Source: Candidatus Bathyarchaeota archaeon
GTDB lineage: Archaea; Thermoproteota; Bathyarchaeia; TCS64
NCBI GenBank assembly: GCA_030593155.1
Contig: JAUVHT010000006.1
Coordinates: 1 to 15,043 of the forward strand
Reading direction: 5' to 3'
Length of the DNA: 15,043 nucleotides
Shown here: piece by piece, positions 6,469-13,673 of the stretch
Numbering within the stretch: the first letter of the stretch is position 1
Layout: the number at the start of each line of letters is the position of its first letter
Made by a program: the position numbers and the translations under genes
The notes under the pieces: model-generated
What the model was told of the DNA's origin: nothing
Database searches by the model: none
The model's input: only the letters and a program-made list of their open reading frames with translations

Positions 6469-7743
6469 TTGGCGTCTGACAAGGAATCTAGTCGAATTTC
6501 AGGCTTCTACAAGATGCCCGTGGAAGAGAGGGTCTCTATCACCTCCGAGAAATCGGGGCTCACAGAAGTGGAAACGGATCTACTGAGATCGGGCGGGGGC
6601 CTCAGCCTCGAAGAAGCGAACAGGATGATCGAGAACGTGGTCGGCACCATCGCTTACCCCCTAGGGATAGCCGCCAACTTCCGTATAAACGGGAGAGACC
6701 GGCTGATACCCATGGCCATCGAGGAGCCCTCCGTGGTGGCCGCCGCGAGCAACATGGCGAGGCTCATGAGAGGGGGAGAGGGCGTCAAAGTAACCAGCAC
6801 CGATCCGGTTATGATCGGCCAGATACAGGTCTTGGATATCCCGAACATCGACAAAGCGAAGAAGAACGTCGCAGAGGCCAAGGACAAGCTCCTGGATCTG
6901 GCTAACCAGCAGGACCCCGTCCTAGTAAGGTTCGGAGGAGGCGCACGGGACATCCAACAGCGCACCATCCAGACCGAAGCAGGGGAGATGCTGATCCTCC
7001 ACCTGCTCGTGGACTGCAGGGACGCGATGGGTGCGAACGCGGTGAACACCATGTGCGAGACCTTGGCGCCAGTCGTGAACGAACTGACGGGCGGACGCGT
7101 CCTGCTGAGGATAATATCTAACCTCGCCGATCACCGACTCGTTCGCGCAGAATGCGTGGTCAAGAAAGAGGACCTCGGCGGAGAGAAAGTCGTGGACGAT
7201 GTCGTCTCCGCCTGGGCTTTCGCCGACGCCGACCCCTACAGAGCCGCGACCCACAACAAGGGAATCATGAACGGCGTCATCGCAGTGGCCCTTGCGGTGG
7301 CTCAGGACCACAGGGCGTTGGAAGCCGGAGCCCACGCCTACGCCGCGCGGAGCGGCCACTACAGCGCCCTCAGCAGATGGTCTAAGAACGAGAACGGCGA
7401 CCTCGTCGGCGTCTTGGAGATGCCGATGGCTGTTGGCATCGTCGGCGGGGCGACGCGCACTCACCCGATCGCACGCTTAGCCCTCAAGGTGATGGGAATA
7501 TCGAAGGCCGCTGAGCTTGCCGAGACAATGGCTGCCGTCGGCCTCGCCCAGAACCTGGGTGCCCTGAGAGCCCTTGTGAAAGAGGGCATACAGCAGGGCC
7601 ACATGCGCCTCCACGCCCGCAACCTCGTGGTGATGGCAGGGGCCGAGGGTGATCTCATCGGCAGAGCGGTGAAGGCCCTGGTCGAGTCCGGGGAGATCCG
7701 CTTCGACAAGGCCCAGGAGATCGTGAAGCGGCTGGAAGGCTGA
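6469..7743 (+). CDS. hmgA: Class II hydroxymethylglutaryl-CoA reductase
   Basis: Reduces HMG-CoA to mevalonate, the committed step to archaeal isoprenoid lipids; the class II enzyme can also run in reverse with NAD. At 424 residues it has the length and motifs of the Pseudomonas mevalonii/Archaeoglobus class: N-terminal FYKMPVEERV, AIEEPSVVAAASN (catalytic Glu at 85/86), DAMGAN (185-190, nucleotide site), THNKGIMNG (catalytic K264), AQDHRA (catalytic D280), GGATRTHP (326-333) and the C-terminal flap GHMRLHARN (377-385) with the catalytic histidine. No membrane domain is present. The start is TTG at 6469 with AGGTG 8 nt upstream; the next ATG (6514) would cut into the conserved N-terminus. Cofactor preference cannot be settled by eye. 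It is transcribed divergently from coaD. Confidence 0.95.
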   Translation: MASDKESSRISGFYKMPVEERVSITSEKSGLTEVETDLLRSGGGLSLEEANRMIENVVGTIAYPLGIAANFRINGRDRLIPMAIEEPSVVAAASNMARLMRGGEGVKVTSTDPVMIGQIQVLDIPNIDKAKKNVAEAKDKLLDLANQQDPVLVRFGGGARDIQQRTIQTEAGEMLILHLLVDCRDAMGANAVNTMCETLAPVVNELTGGRVLLRIISNLADHRLVRAECVVKKEDLGGEKVVDDVVSAWAFADADPYRAATHNKGIMNGVIAVALAVAQDHRALEAGAHAYAARSGHYSALSRWSKNENGDLVGVLEMPMAVGIVGGATRTHPIARLALKVMGISKAAELAETMAAVGLAQNLGALRALVKEGIQQGHMRLHARNLVVMAGAEGDLIGRAVKALVESGEIRFDKAQEIVKRLEG

Positions 7744-7755
7744 AAATCTAAGTGA

Positions 7756-7762
7756 TTTTTTT
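7756..7762 (+). terminator. T7 tract after HMG-CoA reductase gene, abutting the next start codon
   Basis: Seven consecutive Ts begin 12 bp after the HMG-CoA reductase stop and run directly into the ATG at 7763. Archaeal intrinsic termination needs only a T-rich tract, so some transcripts may end here. It is equally the leader of the next gene. No hairpin precedes it. Confidence 0.35.
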
Positions 7763-8266
7763 ATGACGATTCTCATCGACGATGCAGGATATGGCGATCT
7801 TCTCTCAGGAGCTGTAATAGGGGCTTATCGACCGGAGACGGACGCATTCGCCTACGATCTCATCGACGTCAAGTATTTCCAGAAGCCGTTGTTCGAGAGG
7901 AAAGAGTACCAGCGGCAAGCTGGTCGGATAGCGAAGAGGCTGGTGGAGAGAATAGGCTTAGATGATGGGGAGCGAATTGGGATCTGCAGGGGTGACATCT
8001 TGGACAAGGCGGCGGAGGTTCTCATCGAGATCTATGGGGAAGACAGGATTACACGGGTGAAGGTGGAAGGGAGAGCCCAAGAACTCATCGAATCCGCATA
8101 TCTCGACGAGATACGGAATCTTGGCTACGAGCCCATACCCGACAGGATGGAGAAATGGGGGAAGAGCTTCTGGCACATGTACAGGTGGCTGAGGAACAAC
8201 CCGAAGATGAGAAAATATTCAAAGTCAGGATGGCCCCGACTCAAACGCTACAAGCTCTTCAGATAG
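7763..8266 (+). CDS. Uncharacterised 167-residue protein, possible RNase H-like fold
   Basis: I do not recognise the family with confidence. The order of predicted elements is: a first strand with acidic MTILIDDAGYGD (D6, D7), two further strands (GAVIGAYRP; AYDLIDVKYF), and a charged helix (about 46-64). A fourth strand follows with RIGICRGD (71-78), then helices around 80-92 and 105-119. The C-terminus is strongly basic and aromatic (about 132-167). This order and the placement of acids resemble an RNase H-like or RuvC-like nuclease fold, but that is inference from pattern. It begins 19 bp after the HMG-CoA reductase stop with only a weak GTGA as ribosome site, so it could be read through from that gene. 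There is no signal peptide and no membrane segment. Confidence 0.75.
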   Translation: MTILIDDAGYGDLLSGAVIGAYRPETDAFAYDLIDVKYFQKPLFERKEYQRQAGRIAKRLVERIGLDDGERIGICRGDILDKAAEVLIEIYGEDRITRVKVEGRAQELIESAYLDEIRNLGYEPIPDRMEKWGKSFWHMYRWLRNNPKMRKYSKSGWPRLKRYKLFR

Positions 8267-8320
8267 TGGAGGATTGATAATTTTATAGGGGGGATGCACT
8301 CCTTCTAGATAGATGGTAAC

Positions 8321-8887
8321 ATGAAGCCCTGGCTGCTTAACATCCTCGCATGCCCCATCGACAAACACCACCCCCTCGAAGCCTACCTCTTCAGCTGGGA
8401 GACATCCGAAGAGGAGATCAAGAAGATTACTACGGAGGTGGGTGTGCCCTCCAAATTTTTCAAGAAGAACTACGCCCACCTTGCGAAGCAACTGGTCGAG
8501 GGGACCATAAGCCCAGATTCGATCCGAAAAATCGTCGACAAATCGGAATCTGAATACTCGAAGAGGCTGTTAGCTGTCGCCGTCGACGCCACTTTCCGCC
8601 TCGAACAAGCGTTTGACAAATGCGAGGAGGACCTACTGAAAGAATTCCCTGAAGACATCGATGCTCTGTATCGATTCCTGAATCTCGTAGAATTGGACTC
8701 TGGCTTACTGGTCTGCCCAGAATGTGGCCGCTGGTACCCCGTAGGGAGTGCGGTGGAGACCATCCCCGAGATGCTGCCGGATGACCTCCGTGAGAAGGAC
8801 AGGGACCTCGAATGGATGGAAAGATGGCGTGGACTCGTACCCTCACACGTTCTGGAGGAAGGAAAACCATTCAATCTCTCAGAATGA
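8321..8887 (+). CDS. Trm112-like methyltransferase activator with long helical insert
   Basis: Trm112 proteins are small zinc proteins that bind and activate several tRNA, rRNA and protein methyltransferases. The 188-residue product begins MKPWLLNILACPID and ends with GLLVCPECGRWYPV…IPEMLP, the classic halves of the Trm112 domain. The probable zinc ligands are C11, H16 (or D14), C132 and C135; the first pair lacks the second cysteine usual in short archaeal forms. About 110 residues of mainly helical sequence separate the halves, as in eukaryotic Trm112, where the ligands are C11/C16/C112/C115. Short archaeal forms have almost no insert. The gene has its own likely promoter (TTTTATA at 8280-8286, 26-30 bp before a start close to the ATG). 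It is convergent with gcvH. No methyltransferase gene lies in the window. Confidence 0.8.
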   Translation: MKPWLLNILACPIDKHHPLEAYLFSWETSEEEIKKITTEVGVPSKFFKKNYAHLAKQLVEGTISPDSIRKIVDKSESEYSKRLLAVAVDATFRLEQAFDKCEEDLLKEFPEDIDALYRFLNLVELDSGLLVCPECGRWYPVGSAVETIPEMLPDDLREKDRDLEWMERWRGLVPSHVLEEGKPFNLSE

Positions 8888-8956
8888 CGACAAACCTTCA
8901 CTGCTTAGAGCTTCGAGGCGTATAACGGGAAAAAATGGTCAAAGAAATTAGACGGG

Positions 8957-9388
8957 TTAAGATGCGTGTTTAGCCTTCTCTTCGTTCAGCCAAGCTTCCA
9001 GAGCTTCCTTATCGGAGCCTTTGATGAGGTCTCCTATCTCGGCATCTAGGTTTTCAGGTGTTATAACGGCGATCCAGCCTTTGCCATAAGGATCATCGTT
9101 GATTATTGAGGGAGTCTTCAGCACCTCGTCGTTCAGCTCCGTGATCTCTCCGGTTAGGGGTGTCTTAAGGGGGCCTACCCACTTTCCGCTCTCCACGGTG
9201 CCGAGCGTCTTGCCGGCCTTCACACTCCTTCCGACCTTTCGTGTGTTCAGATTCACGAGCTTCCCCGCTGCTTCTTGCGCCCAGTCGTTGTAACCCACAC
9301 GGGCCATCCCCTCCTCGATCTTCACCCACATGTGATCTTTATGGTAGTAAAGGTCCTCGGGAAACTCGTTACCATTTATCTTAACCAT
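8957..9388 (-). CDS. gcvH: GcvH-like lipoyl carrier protein
   Basis: Lipoylated swinging-arm protein. The 143 residues show the H-protein fold order: HKDHMWVKIEEGMARVG (16-32), LVNLN (44-48), the lipoyl-lysine hairpin GTVESGKWVGPL (63-74; K69), SPxxGE-like TPLTGEITELN (76-86) and ND-P-YGKGWI (98-106). The ESGKWVGP context differs from the ESVKA-type of classic glycine-cleavage H proteins and, from memory, is closer to lipoate-binding proteins linked to sHdr sulfur oxidation. That needs alignment. The start is ATG at 9388, behind GGTGA with 5 nt spacing; the GTGs at 9400 and 9397 form part of that ribosome site. It lies 83 bp downstream of lplA. A minus-strand CTTTAAAC (about 9437-9444) could be its own TATA box. 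No gcvT or gcvP is present. Confidence 0.92.
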   Translation of the reverse strand: MVKINGNEFPEDLYYHKDHMWVKIEEGMARVGYNDWAQEAAGKLVNLNTRKVGRSVKAGKTLGTVESGKWVGPLKTPLTGEITELNDEVLKTPSIINDDPYGKGWIAVITPENLDAEIGDLIKGSDKEALEAWLNEEKAKHAS

Positions 9389-9471
9389 GGATTTCACCAC
9401 TTAGGTAGGAAATGGATTAGCAATTTATTACAATTGTGTTTAAAGTGTTTTCCTTTCCTTTTTTAGGCGTC

Positions 9472-10563
9472 TCATAGGTTTTGTTTAAGTTTCATGAGGG
9501 CTTCCTTGAAGTCTTGAGCCATGATGCCCGGAGTCTGGGCGTGGGTTGCATCGTAGAACTCGTCTAATTTGTTCATCAGCGCTTCCTCTTCAAGCTTCAC
9601 ACCGACCAGCATCTCTTCAAGGGTGGCGACAGCCTCCTTGGGGATGACAAATAGATCGCCGCGAATCTGGACGCTCATTATCTCTTGGCCCATCATCTCG
9701 GCCCTTATACGGATGAGCTTCTTGGCCTTGTGGTCCGCCTCGACCATCTTCACATCGTGGGCAATTTTCACGGCCCTTCCTTCTCTCCGCTGGGCGGGCG
9801 GCGCCTCCATGTAGAGCCATTCTCTGGAGGTATGCCTCGGCTTAGTCTCTTCGTTGAATATCTCCCACTCCAGTTCGCTGGGCTCTCCTTTCACGAGACC
9901 CACGCCGAGAATGTCCTGGAATGCCTTGGAGTATATCGACTTCACCTCCCCGACCGTGGGTGGTTCCCCTAGCTCTCTCCTGAGGGTGGTGACCCACTCC
10001 CTCATGCTCTTGGCCATCTTGTCTCTGAACTTTTCATCGGGCACCCTCAATACCCGGGCCATGAGGTCATAGTTGAGATCAAGGATGACATTCCCCACCA
10101 AGATGGATGCGGACTCGTGCATCCCCGCACCATTGCCGGAGATCTTTCTGCCTTCCACAACAACGTCGTTGAGGGGCTTGAATCCGGCCGGTACCCCCAG
10201 CCTCTTGTATGTCTCCACCGTCACCGAGAGGAGCCTCCCAAACATCTTCTCAACGTCCTTCGGGATCACGCCCGTCTCTTTGAAGATGATCTGGTAGAAG
10301 ACCTGATCCCTGTCCAAGTATGTTGCGCCTCCTCCCTGGCTCCGGCGGATGACGGGGAGCCCCTCCTCCCGGAGGAAGTCCACGTCCAGCTCCTTGTCCA
10401 GATCCTGATGGTAACCCAAGCAGGCGTAAGGGCTACTCGGCTGAAGGAGGATCAACGTGTTGGGTGACTCGCCCCTATGAACGGCCTCTGCCACAGCCTC
10501 ATAGAAAGTCTGGGCTACGATAGGTTCGGAATAATCTAGGTCTATAAGCCTCCACGTTTCCAT
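9472..10563 (-). CDS. lplA: Lipoate-protein ligase A with fused C-terminal accessory domain
   Basis: Activates lipoate with ATP and attaches it to a lysine of carrier proteins such as the GcvH encoded next door. The 363 residues contain the lipoate-binding loop RRSQGGGATYLD (73-84), FKPLNDVVVEGRKISGNGAG (128-147; K140 is the expected adenylate-binding lysine) and SILVGNVILDLN (153-164). After residue ~265 comes an LplB/CTD-like module (HDVKMVEADHK…IRGDLFVIPKEAVATLEEML). In Thermoplasma this accessory part is a separate protein, so here ligase and activation domains are fused. The start ATG at 10563 has no Shine-Dalgarno sequence; a minus-strand TTATAG at about 10587-10593 is 24-29 bp upstream, fitting a leaderless mRNA. 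gcvH follows. Confidence 0.93.
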   Translation of the reverse strand: METWRLIDLDYSEPIVAQTFYEAVAEAVHRGESPNTLILLQPSSPYACLGYHQDLDKELDVDFLREEGLPVIRRSQGGGATYLDRDQVFYQIIFKETGVIPKDVEKMFGRLLSVTVETYKRLGVPAGFKPLNDVVVEGRKISGNGAGMHESASILVGNVILDLNYDLMARVLRVPDEKFRDKMAKSMREWVTTLRRELGEPPTVGEVKSIYSKAFQDILGVGLVKGEPSELEWEIFNEETKPRHTSREWLYMEAPPAQRREGRAVKIAHDVKMVEADHKAKKLIRIRAEMMGQEIMSVQIRGDLFVIPKEAVATLEEMLVGVKLEEEALMNKLDEFYDATHAQTPGIMAQDFKEALMKLKQNL

Positions 10564-10783
10564 GTTTTGTCAACTACTACGAACTCTATAACTCTTGAAT
10601 ATTCTTGATCAAGCTATAAGATTATTGAAAAAGCCTGATCGCAATGAGCTTCTCTAGCATGAAGACTCGTGTGCGTGTTTTCGAGTCTCAATAAAAGGTT
10701 TTATATATACCGACTCTGGGGGATTTCTGAGATATGGCGATATTATTGACGTTTTCTATTCAAAAATCAAGTGGTGAGGAAAG
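10564..10783. promoter_or_regulatory. Divergent promoter region between lplA and the GlcD-type oxidase gene
   Basis: This 220-bp A/T-rich gap carries both promoters. Plus strand: TTTATATATA at 10700-10709, a strong box A, predicts a start near 10731 and a leader of about 53 nt ending in GGTGAGG (10773-10779). Minus strand: TTATAG at about 10587-10593. Just beyond it, adjacent palindromes GAATATTC (10597-10604) and CTTGATCAAG (10604-10613) sit where an activator or repressor of lplA could bind. No ORF is evident. Confidence 0.55.
10663..10688. promoter_or_regulatory. Operator-like inverted repeat AGACTCG-N12-CGAGTCT
   Basis: A perfect 7-bp inverted repeat (10663-10669 and 10682-10688) has its half-sites 19 bp apart, near two helical turns. 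It ends 11 bp before the strong TATA box at 10700. A third related element, CGACTCT, lies at 10711-10717 just after the TATA box. Position and symmetry suit a dimeric transcription factor controlling the GlcD/HdrD-type genes. Confidence 0.4.
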
Positions 10784-12229
10784 ATGATGCCTGGAGAGCT
10801 TAAGGAAGACCTAGAGAAAATCGTGGGAGAAAATAACGTATCAGATAGCATGTTCGAGAGACGACTGTACGACCACGATATAGCCCCTCTCCCTTCTGAG
10901 ATTTCCATGATTTTCAAGACTATACCAGACGTCGTCGTCAAGCCTCGAAACAACGATGAAGTCTCTGAAATCATAGAGTATGCAAACTCAAACAGAGTGC
11001 CGATAGTTCCCCGGGGGGCTTCTACATGGGGGTATGGGGGCACCATCCCAACGAAAGGCGGCATAGTCCTCGAGCTCACGGGGCTCAAGGACATCGGTTC
11101 CATCGACGAGGATAATATGACCGTGACGGTGGGAGCGGGTCTCAGATGGAATGATCTGCTGGACTATCTAGATGAACGCGGCTTCGCGTTTAATGTCTAT
11201 CCTTCGAGTGCTCCTTCTTCCACTGTGGGCGGCTGGATCGCAACGGGGTGTCTGGGCATAGGCTCCTTGAAATACGGGCATTTAAGAGAGCACATCAAGG
11301 AGCTCAAAGTCGTGACCCCGACGGGTGAGACTCTCTCATTGTCGAGAGAGAGCGAACCGGATTTATTCGAATCGTTCTTTGGCTCTGAGGGCACCCTGGG
11401 AGTCATCACCGAGGCAACGCTTCGCATCCATCCCAAAGCCGAGAAGATCTCGCCCCAACTGGCCGCGTTTGACAACATCGGGACAATGGAGGATGTAATA
11501 TCGAAGGTTGTCGTGATGCCAAGCAAACCTTTCTTCATCGAGATGCAGGACAGGGATTACCTCGAGATCAAGAGGGAGATGGGCCTCTCCGAACTTGAAG
11601 CGGAGATAATCGCATTGTTCATCTACGAAGGCACATCACAGCAGGTCCAAGAGGACGTGTCAAACCTCAGGGAGATCGTCTATGGAGCCGGAGGCTCCAT
11701 GCTACCCGCCGATGAAGCCGAAGAGGAGTGGAAAGAGAGGTTCTATCATATGAGGATAAGGAAGGCGGGGCCTACGCTTCTGGCGGGAGAGGTCACCCAC
11801 CCACTATCCAAACTTCAATACGTTTTTGACGAGACTCGAAAAATCAAAAAGAAACACGATCTAAAACTGGGCATCACGTGCTTCATGGTCTCCGAGGACA
11901 CTGTTCTGTACATGCCGATGTTCCTCGCCGATGAGCGCGCGAGATGGAAGTTCATGTCACTGCTGCCAGTCATAAACGAGCTAACGGCAGTCGGATTGAG
12001 GGCGGGAGGCGGGCCTTACGGCTTCGGGATCTGGAACTCCTTCTTCCTCAAGCAAGTGTATGGCGAGGAGAAAGTCAGGGAGATGAAGGAGAGGAAGAAG
12101 TTGCTGGACCCGAACGATGTGATGAATCCTGGCAAGATGTATCAGGTCAAGACCAAGTACGGCATCCCCCTCTGGGGGACTGCCTTCAAGATCTTCACGT
12201 CGCTGCTGCGAGTGCTGAAGTATTTTTGA
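10784..12229 (+). CDS. FAD-linked GlcD-type oxidase (D-lactate/glycolate dehydrogenase family)
   Basis: Flavoenzyme of the PCMH/FAD-oxidase C-terminal family that oxidises 2-hydroxy acids. In 481 residues I see the FAD-binding PCMH domain at about 45-218, with VVVKPRNNDEVSEII (50-64), PRGASTWGYGG (76-86), VGAGLRW (116-122), STVGGWIATG (146-155) and the hallmark FFGSEGTLGVITEATLRI (198-215). The C-terminal domain ends in LLDPNDVMNPGKMY. A final amphipathic stretch (GTAFKIFTSLLRVLKYF) is unusual and may bind membrane or a partner. Ribosome site GGTGAGG precedes paired ATGs at 10784 and 10787; the second has better spacing (7 nt). The iron-sulfur partner gene follows after 13 bp, so the pair probably forms one complex. 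The substrate is not readable from sequence. Confidence 0.9.
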   Translation: MMPGELKEDLEKIVGENNVSDSMFERRLYDHDIAPLPSEISMIFKTIPDVVVKPRNNDEVSEIIEYANSNRVPIVPRGASTWGYGGTIPTKGGIVLELTGLKDIGSIDEDNMTVTVGAGLRWNDLLDYLDERGFAFNVYPSSAPSSTVGGWIATGCLGIGSLKYGHLREHIKELKVVTPTGETLSLSRESEPDLFESFFGSEGTLGVITEATLRIHPKAEKISPQLAAFDNIGTMEDVISKVVVMPSKPFFIEMQDRDYLEIKREMGLSELEAEIIALFIYEGTSQQVQEDVSNLREIVYGAGGSMLPADEAEEEWKERFYHMRIRKAGPTLLAGEVTHPLSKLQYVFDETRKIKKKHDLKLGITCFMVSEDTVLYMPMFLADERARWKFMSLLPVINELTAVGLRAGGGPYGFGIWNSFFLKQVYGEEKVREMKERKKLLDPNDVMNPGKMYQVKTKYGIPLWGTAFKIFTSLLRVLKYF

Positions 12230-12242
12230 GAAGGTGACAAGA

Positions 12243-13418
12243 ATGAAGATGTCTGAAATAACGAAACGCGATCTCGAAAACGACCTCTACTCATGCGCCC
12301 AGTGTGGATACTGCCAGGAGATCTGCCCGATCTACACAGAGATACCATGGGAGTCGGCGTCGCCCAGGGGGAAGCTCTACTGGATAAAAGCCATCATGAC
12401 CGCCGGCTTCCTCAGGCCGAACATCCAAGCGGACGAGAACTTCGTGCACAGGATCTTCCAGTGCACCCTATGCGGTAGGTGCCACGAGGTCTGCCAGACA
12501 TCTCTCGACACCATGGGCATCTGGAACACCGCCCGGGCTGAGATCTTCCTCTCGGGTCAACGGCCGAAGAACCTGTCCTCCATCGCAGACAACCTCGAGA
12601 AGTCGAAGAACCCCTACGGGCTGGACGAGGACATGCGCCTCGACTGGGCTGATTATACGGATCTCGAGGATACCCCGCTGAAGGACGAGGCCGAGATCGC
12701 CTACTTCGTCGGGTGCACGACGGCCTTTAAGGGAGTCAACCACAACACGGCTTACTCTACGGCGCAGATCCTGAATCACCTTGAAGAGGATTGGACGCTT
12801 ATTGGTGAAGACGAGTGGTGTTGTGGAAGCCCTCTGATCATGGCGGGGGATCACGAGTCAGTCAAGGAGTTCGCAGAACATAACATTGAGGAGTTGGAGG
12901 GTCGATCCATCAAGACACTCCTGACGGGGTGCCCGTCCTGTTTCCGGATGTGGAACTTGGAGATACCAGAACTCCTAGGGAGAGAGCTTGGTTTCGAGGT
13001 CAAACACGTCCTTGAGCACATAAATGATCGCATCGAAGAGGGTAAGTTGAATCCGGTTGCCTCGGATGACAAAGTGGTCTACCACGATCCGTGTGAACTC
13101 TCACGGCTCAGTGGAGTCTTGGAGGAACCTAGAAAAATACTGAAAGCGTTCTCCCGAGGATACGCCGAGATTCCGGAGCACGGGATGGACGTAAGATGTT
13201 GCGGCGGTGGGGGCTTACTGCAGGCGAACGACAACGAGCTTCGACTCTCGATAGCCGATTATCGGTTGGAGCAGGTAAAATCCGTGGGGGCCGAGGTACT
13301 CACTTCCGCATGCCCGTCGTGTAACATTACTTTCATCGATGCTGTGCGAGCAGTGGATTCAGACATCAAGGTTCTCGACGTGGTGGAGTACATCGCTCAA
13401 AAACTAAACTTGGATTGA
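12243..13418 (+). CDS. GlcF/HdrD-type iron-sulfur oxidoreductase with two CCG domains
   Basis: Electron-transfer partner of the preceding flavoprotein. The 391 residues carry two ferredoxin-type [4Fe-4S] motifs (C18/C21/C24/C28 and C74/C77/C80/C84). Two complete CCG domains follow: C158, C193-C194, C230/C233, and C284, C319-C320, C357/C360. CCG domains bind non-cubane [4Fe-4S] clusters in heterodisulfide reductase HdrB/HdrD and act in thiol/disulfide or quinone chemistry. Here both sets keep every cysteine, so neither is decayed. The start is ATG at 12243, 6 nt after AGGTG (12232-12236); an in-frame GTG at 12234 lies inside that ribosome site. Membrane-anchoring segments are absent, so the electron acceptor (disulfide, quinone, EtfAB) is unknown. 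Confidence 0.92.
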   Translation: MKMSEITKRDLENDLYSCAQCGYCQEICPIYTEIPWESASPRGKLYWIKAIMTAGFLRPNIQADENFVHRIFQCTLCGRCHEVCQTSLDTMGIWNTARAEIFLSGQRPKNLSSIADNLEKSKNPYGLDEDMRLDWADYTDLEDTPLKDEAEIAYFVGCTTAFKGVNHNTAYSTAQILNHLEEDWTLIGEDEWCCGSPLIMAGDHESVKEFAEHNIEELEGRSIKTLLTGCPSCFRMWNLEIPELLGRELGFEVKHVLEHINDRIEEGKLNPVASDDKVVYHDPCELSRLSGVLEEPRKILKAFSRGYAEIPEHGMDVRCCGGGGLLQANDNELRLSIADYRLEQVKSVGAEVLTSACPSCNITFIDAVRAVDSDIKVLDVVEYIAQKLNLD

Positions 13419-13515
13419 ATTGGCAGACGCTAGTCTACTCACCATTTTCATCGCATAAGGGGTACAGAAGGAAAACTCGATTATAGAAAGTTATTGATTA
13501 AAAGAGCCATGAAAG

Positions 13516-13523
13516 ATTTAAAT
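13516..13523 (+). promoter_or_regulatory. TATA box for tRNA-Lys
   Basis: ATTTAAAT-type box A centred about 30 bp before the first base of the mature tRNA. The 132-bp gap before the tRNA (13419-13550) holds no ORF that I can support. Confidence 0.45.
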
Positions 13524-13550
13524 TTCGTCCGGGATTAAGATGGGTCGGTG

Positions 13551-13625
13551 GGGTCCGTAGCTCAGCAAGGTTAGAGCGGTGGCCTCTTAAGCCATTGGCC
13601 GAGGGTTCGAATCCCTCCGGACCCG
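13551..13625 (+). tRNA. trnK: tRNA-Lys, anticodon CTT
   Basis: A complete cloverleaf: acceptor GGGTCCG (13551-13557) with CGGACCC (13618-13624); D stem GCTC/GAGC; anticodon stem GTGGC/GCCAT around loop CTCTTAA (13584-13590), with CTT at 13586-13588 reading the Lys codon AAG. The T stem is GAGGG/CCCTC with loop TTCGAAT. The discriminator is G at 13625, as expected for archaeal tRNA-Lys, and CCA is not encoded. There is no intron. A T-rich stretch (TATGTTTTCT) follows and may end transcription. Confidence 0.95.
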
Positions 13626-13673
13626 CTATGTTTTCTATGTGTGAATCCTAAAACATGAATTAAGAAATGGATC

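Noticed and set aside
6922..7464. 180-codon open frame antisense to HMG-CoA reductase
   Set aside because: Overlaps the catalytic core of an intact reductase and has no family features.
8957..13418. Complete sHdr sulfur-oxidation cluster
   Set aside because: No hdrA, hdrB/hdrC pairs or sulfurtransferase genes are present; only a carrier, a ligase and a GlcD/HdrD-type pair, so a standard sHdr system cannot be claimed.
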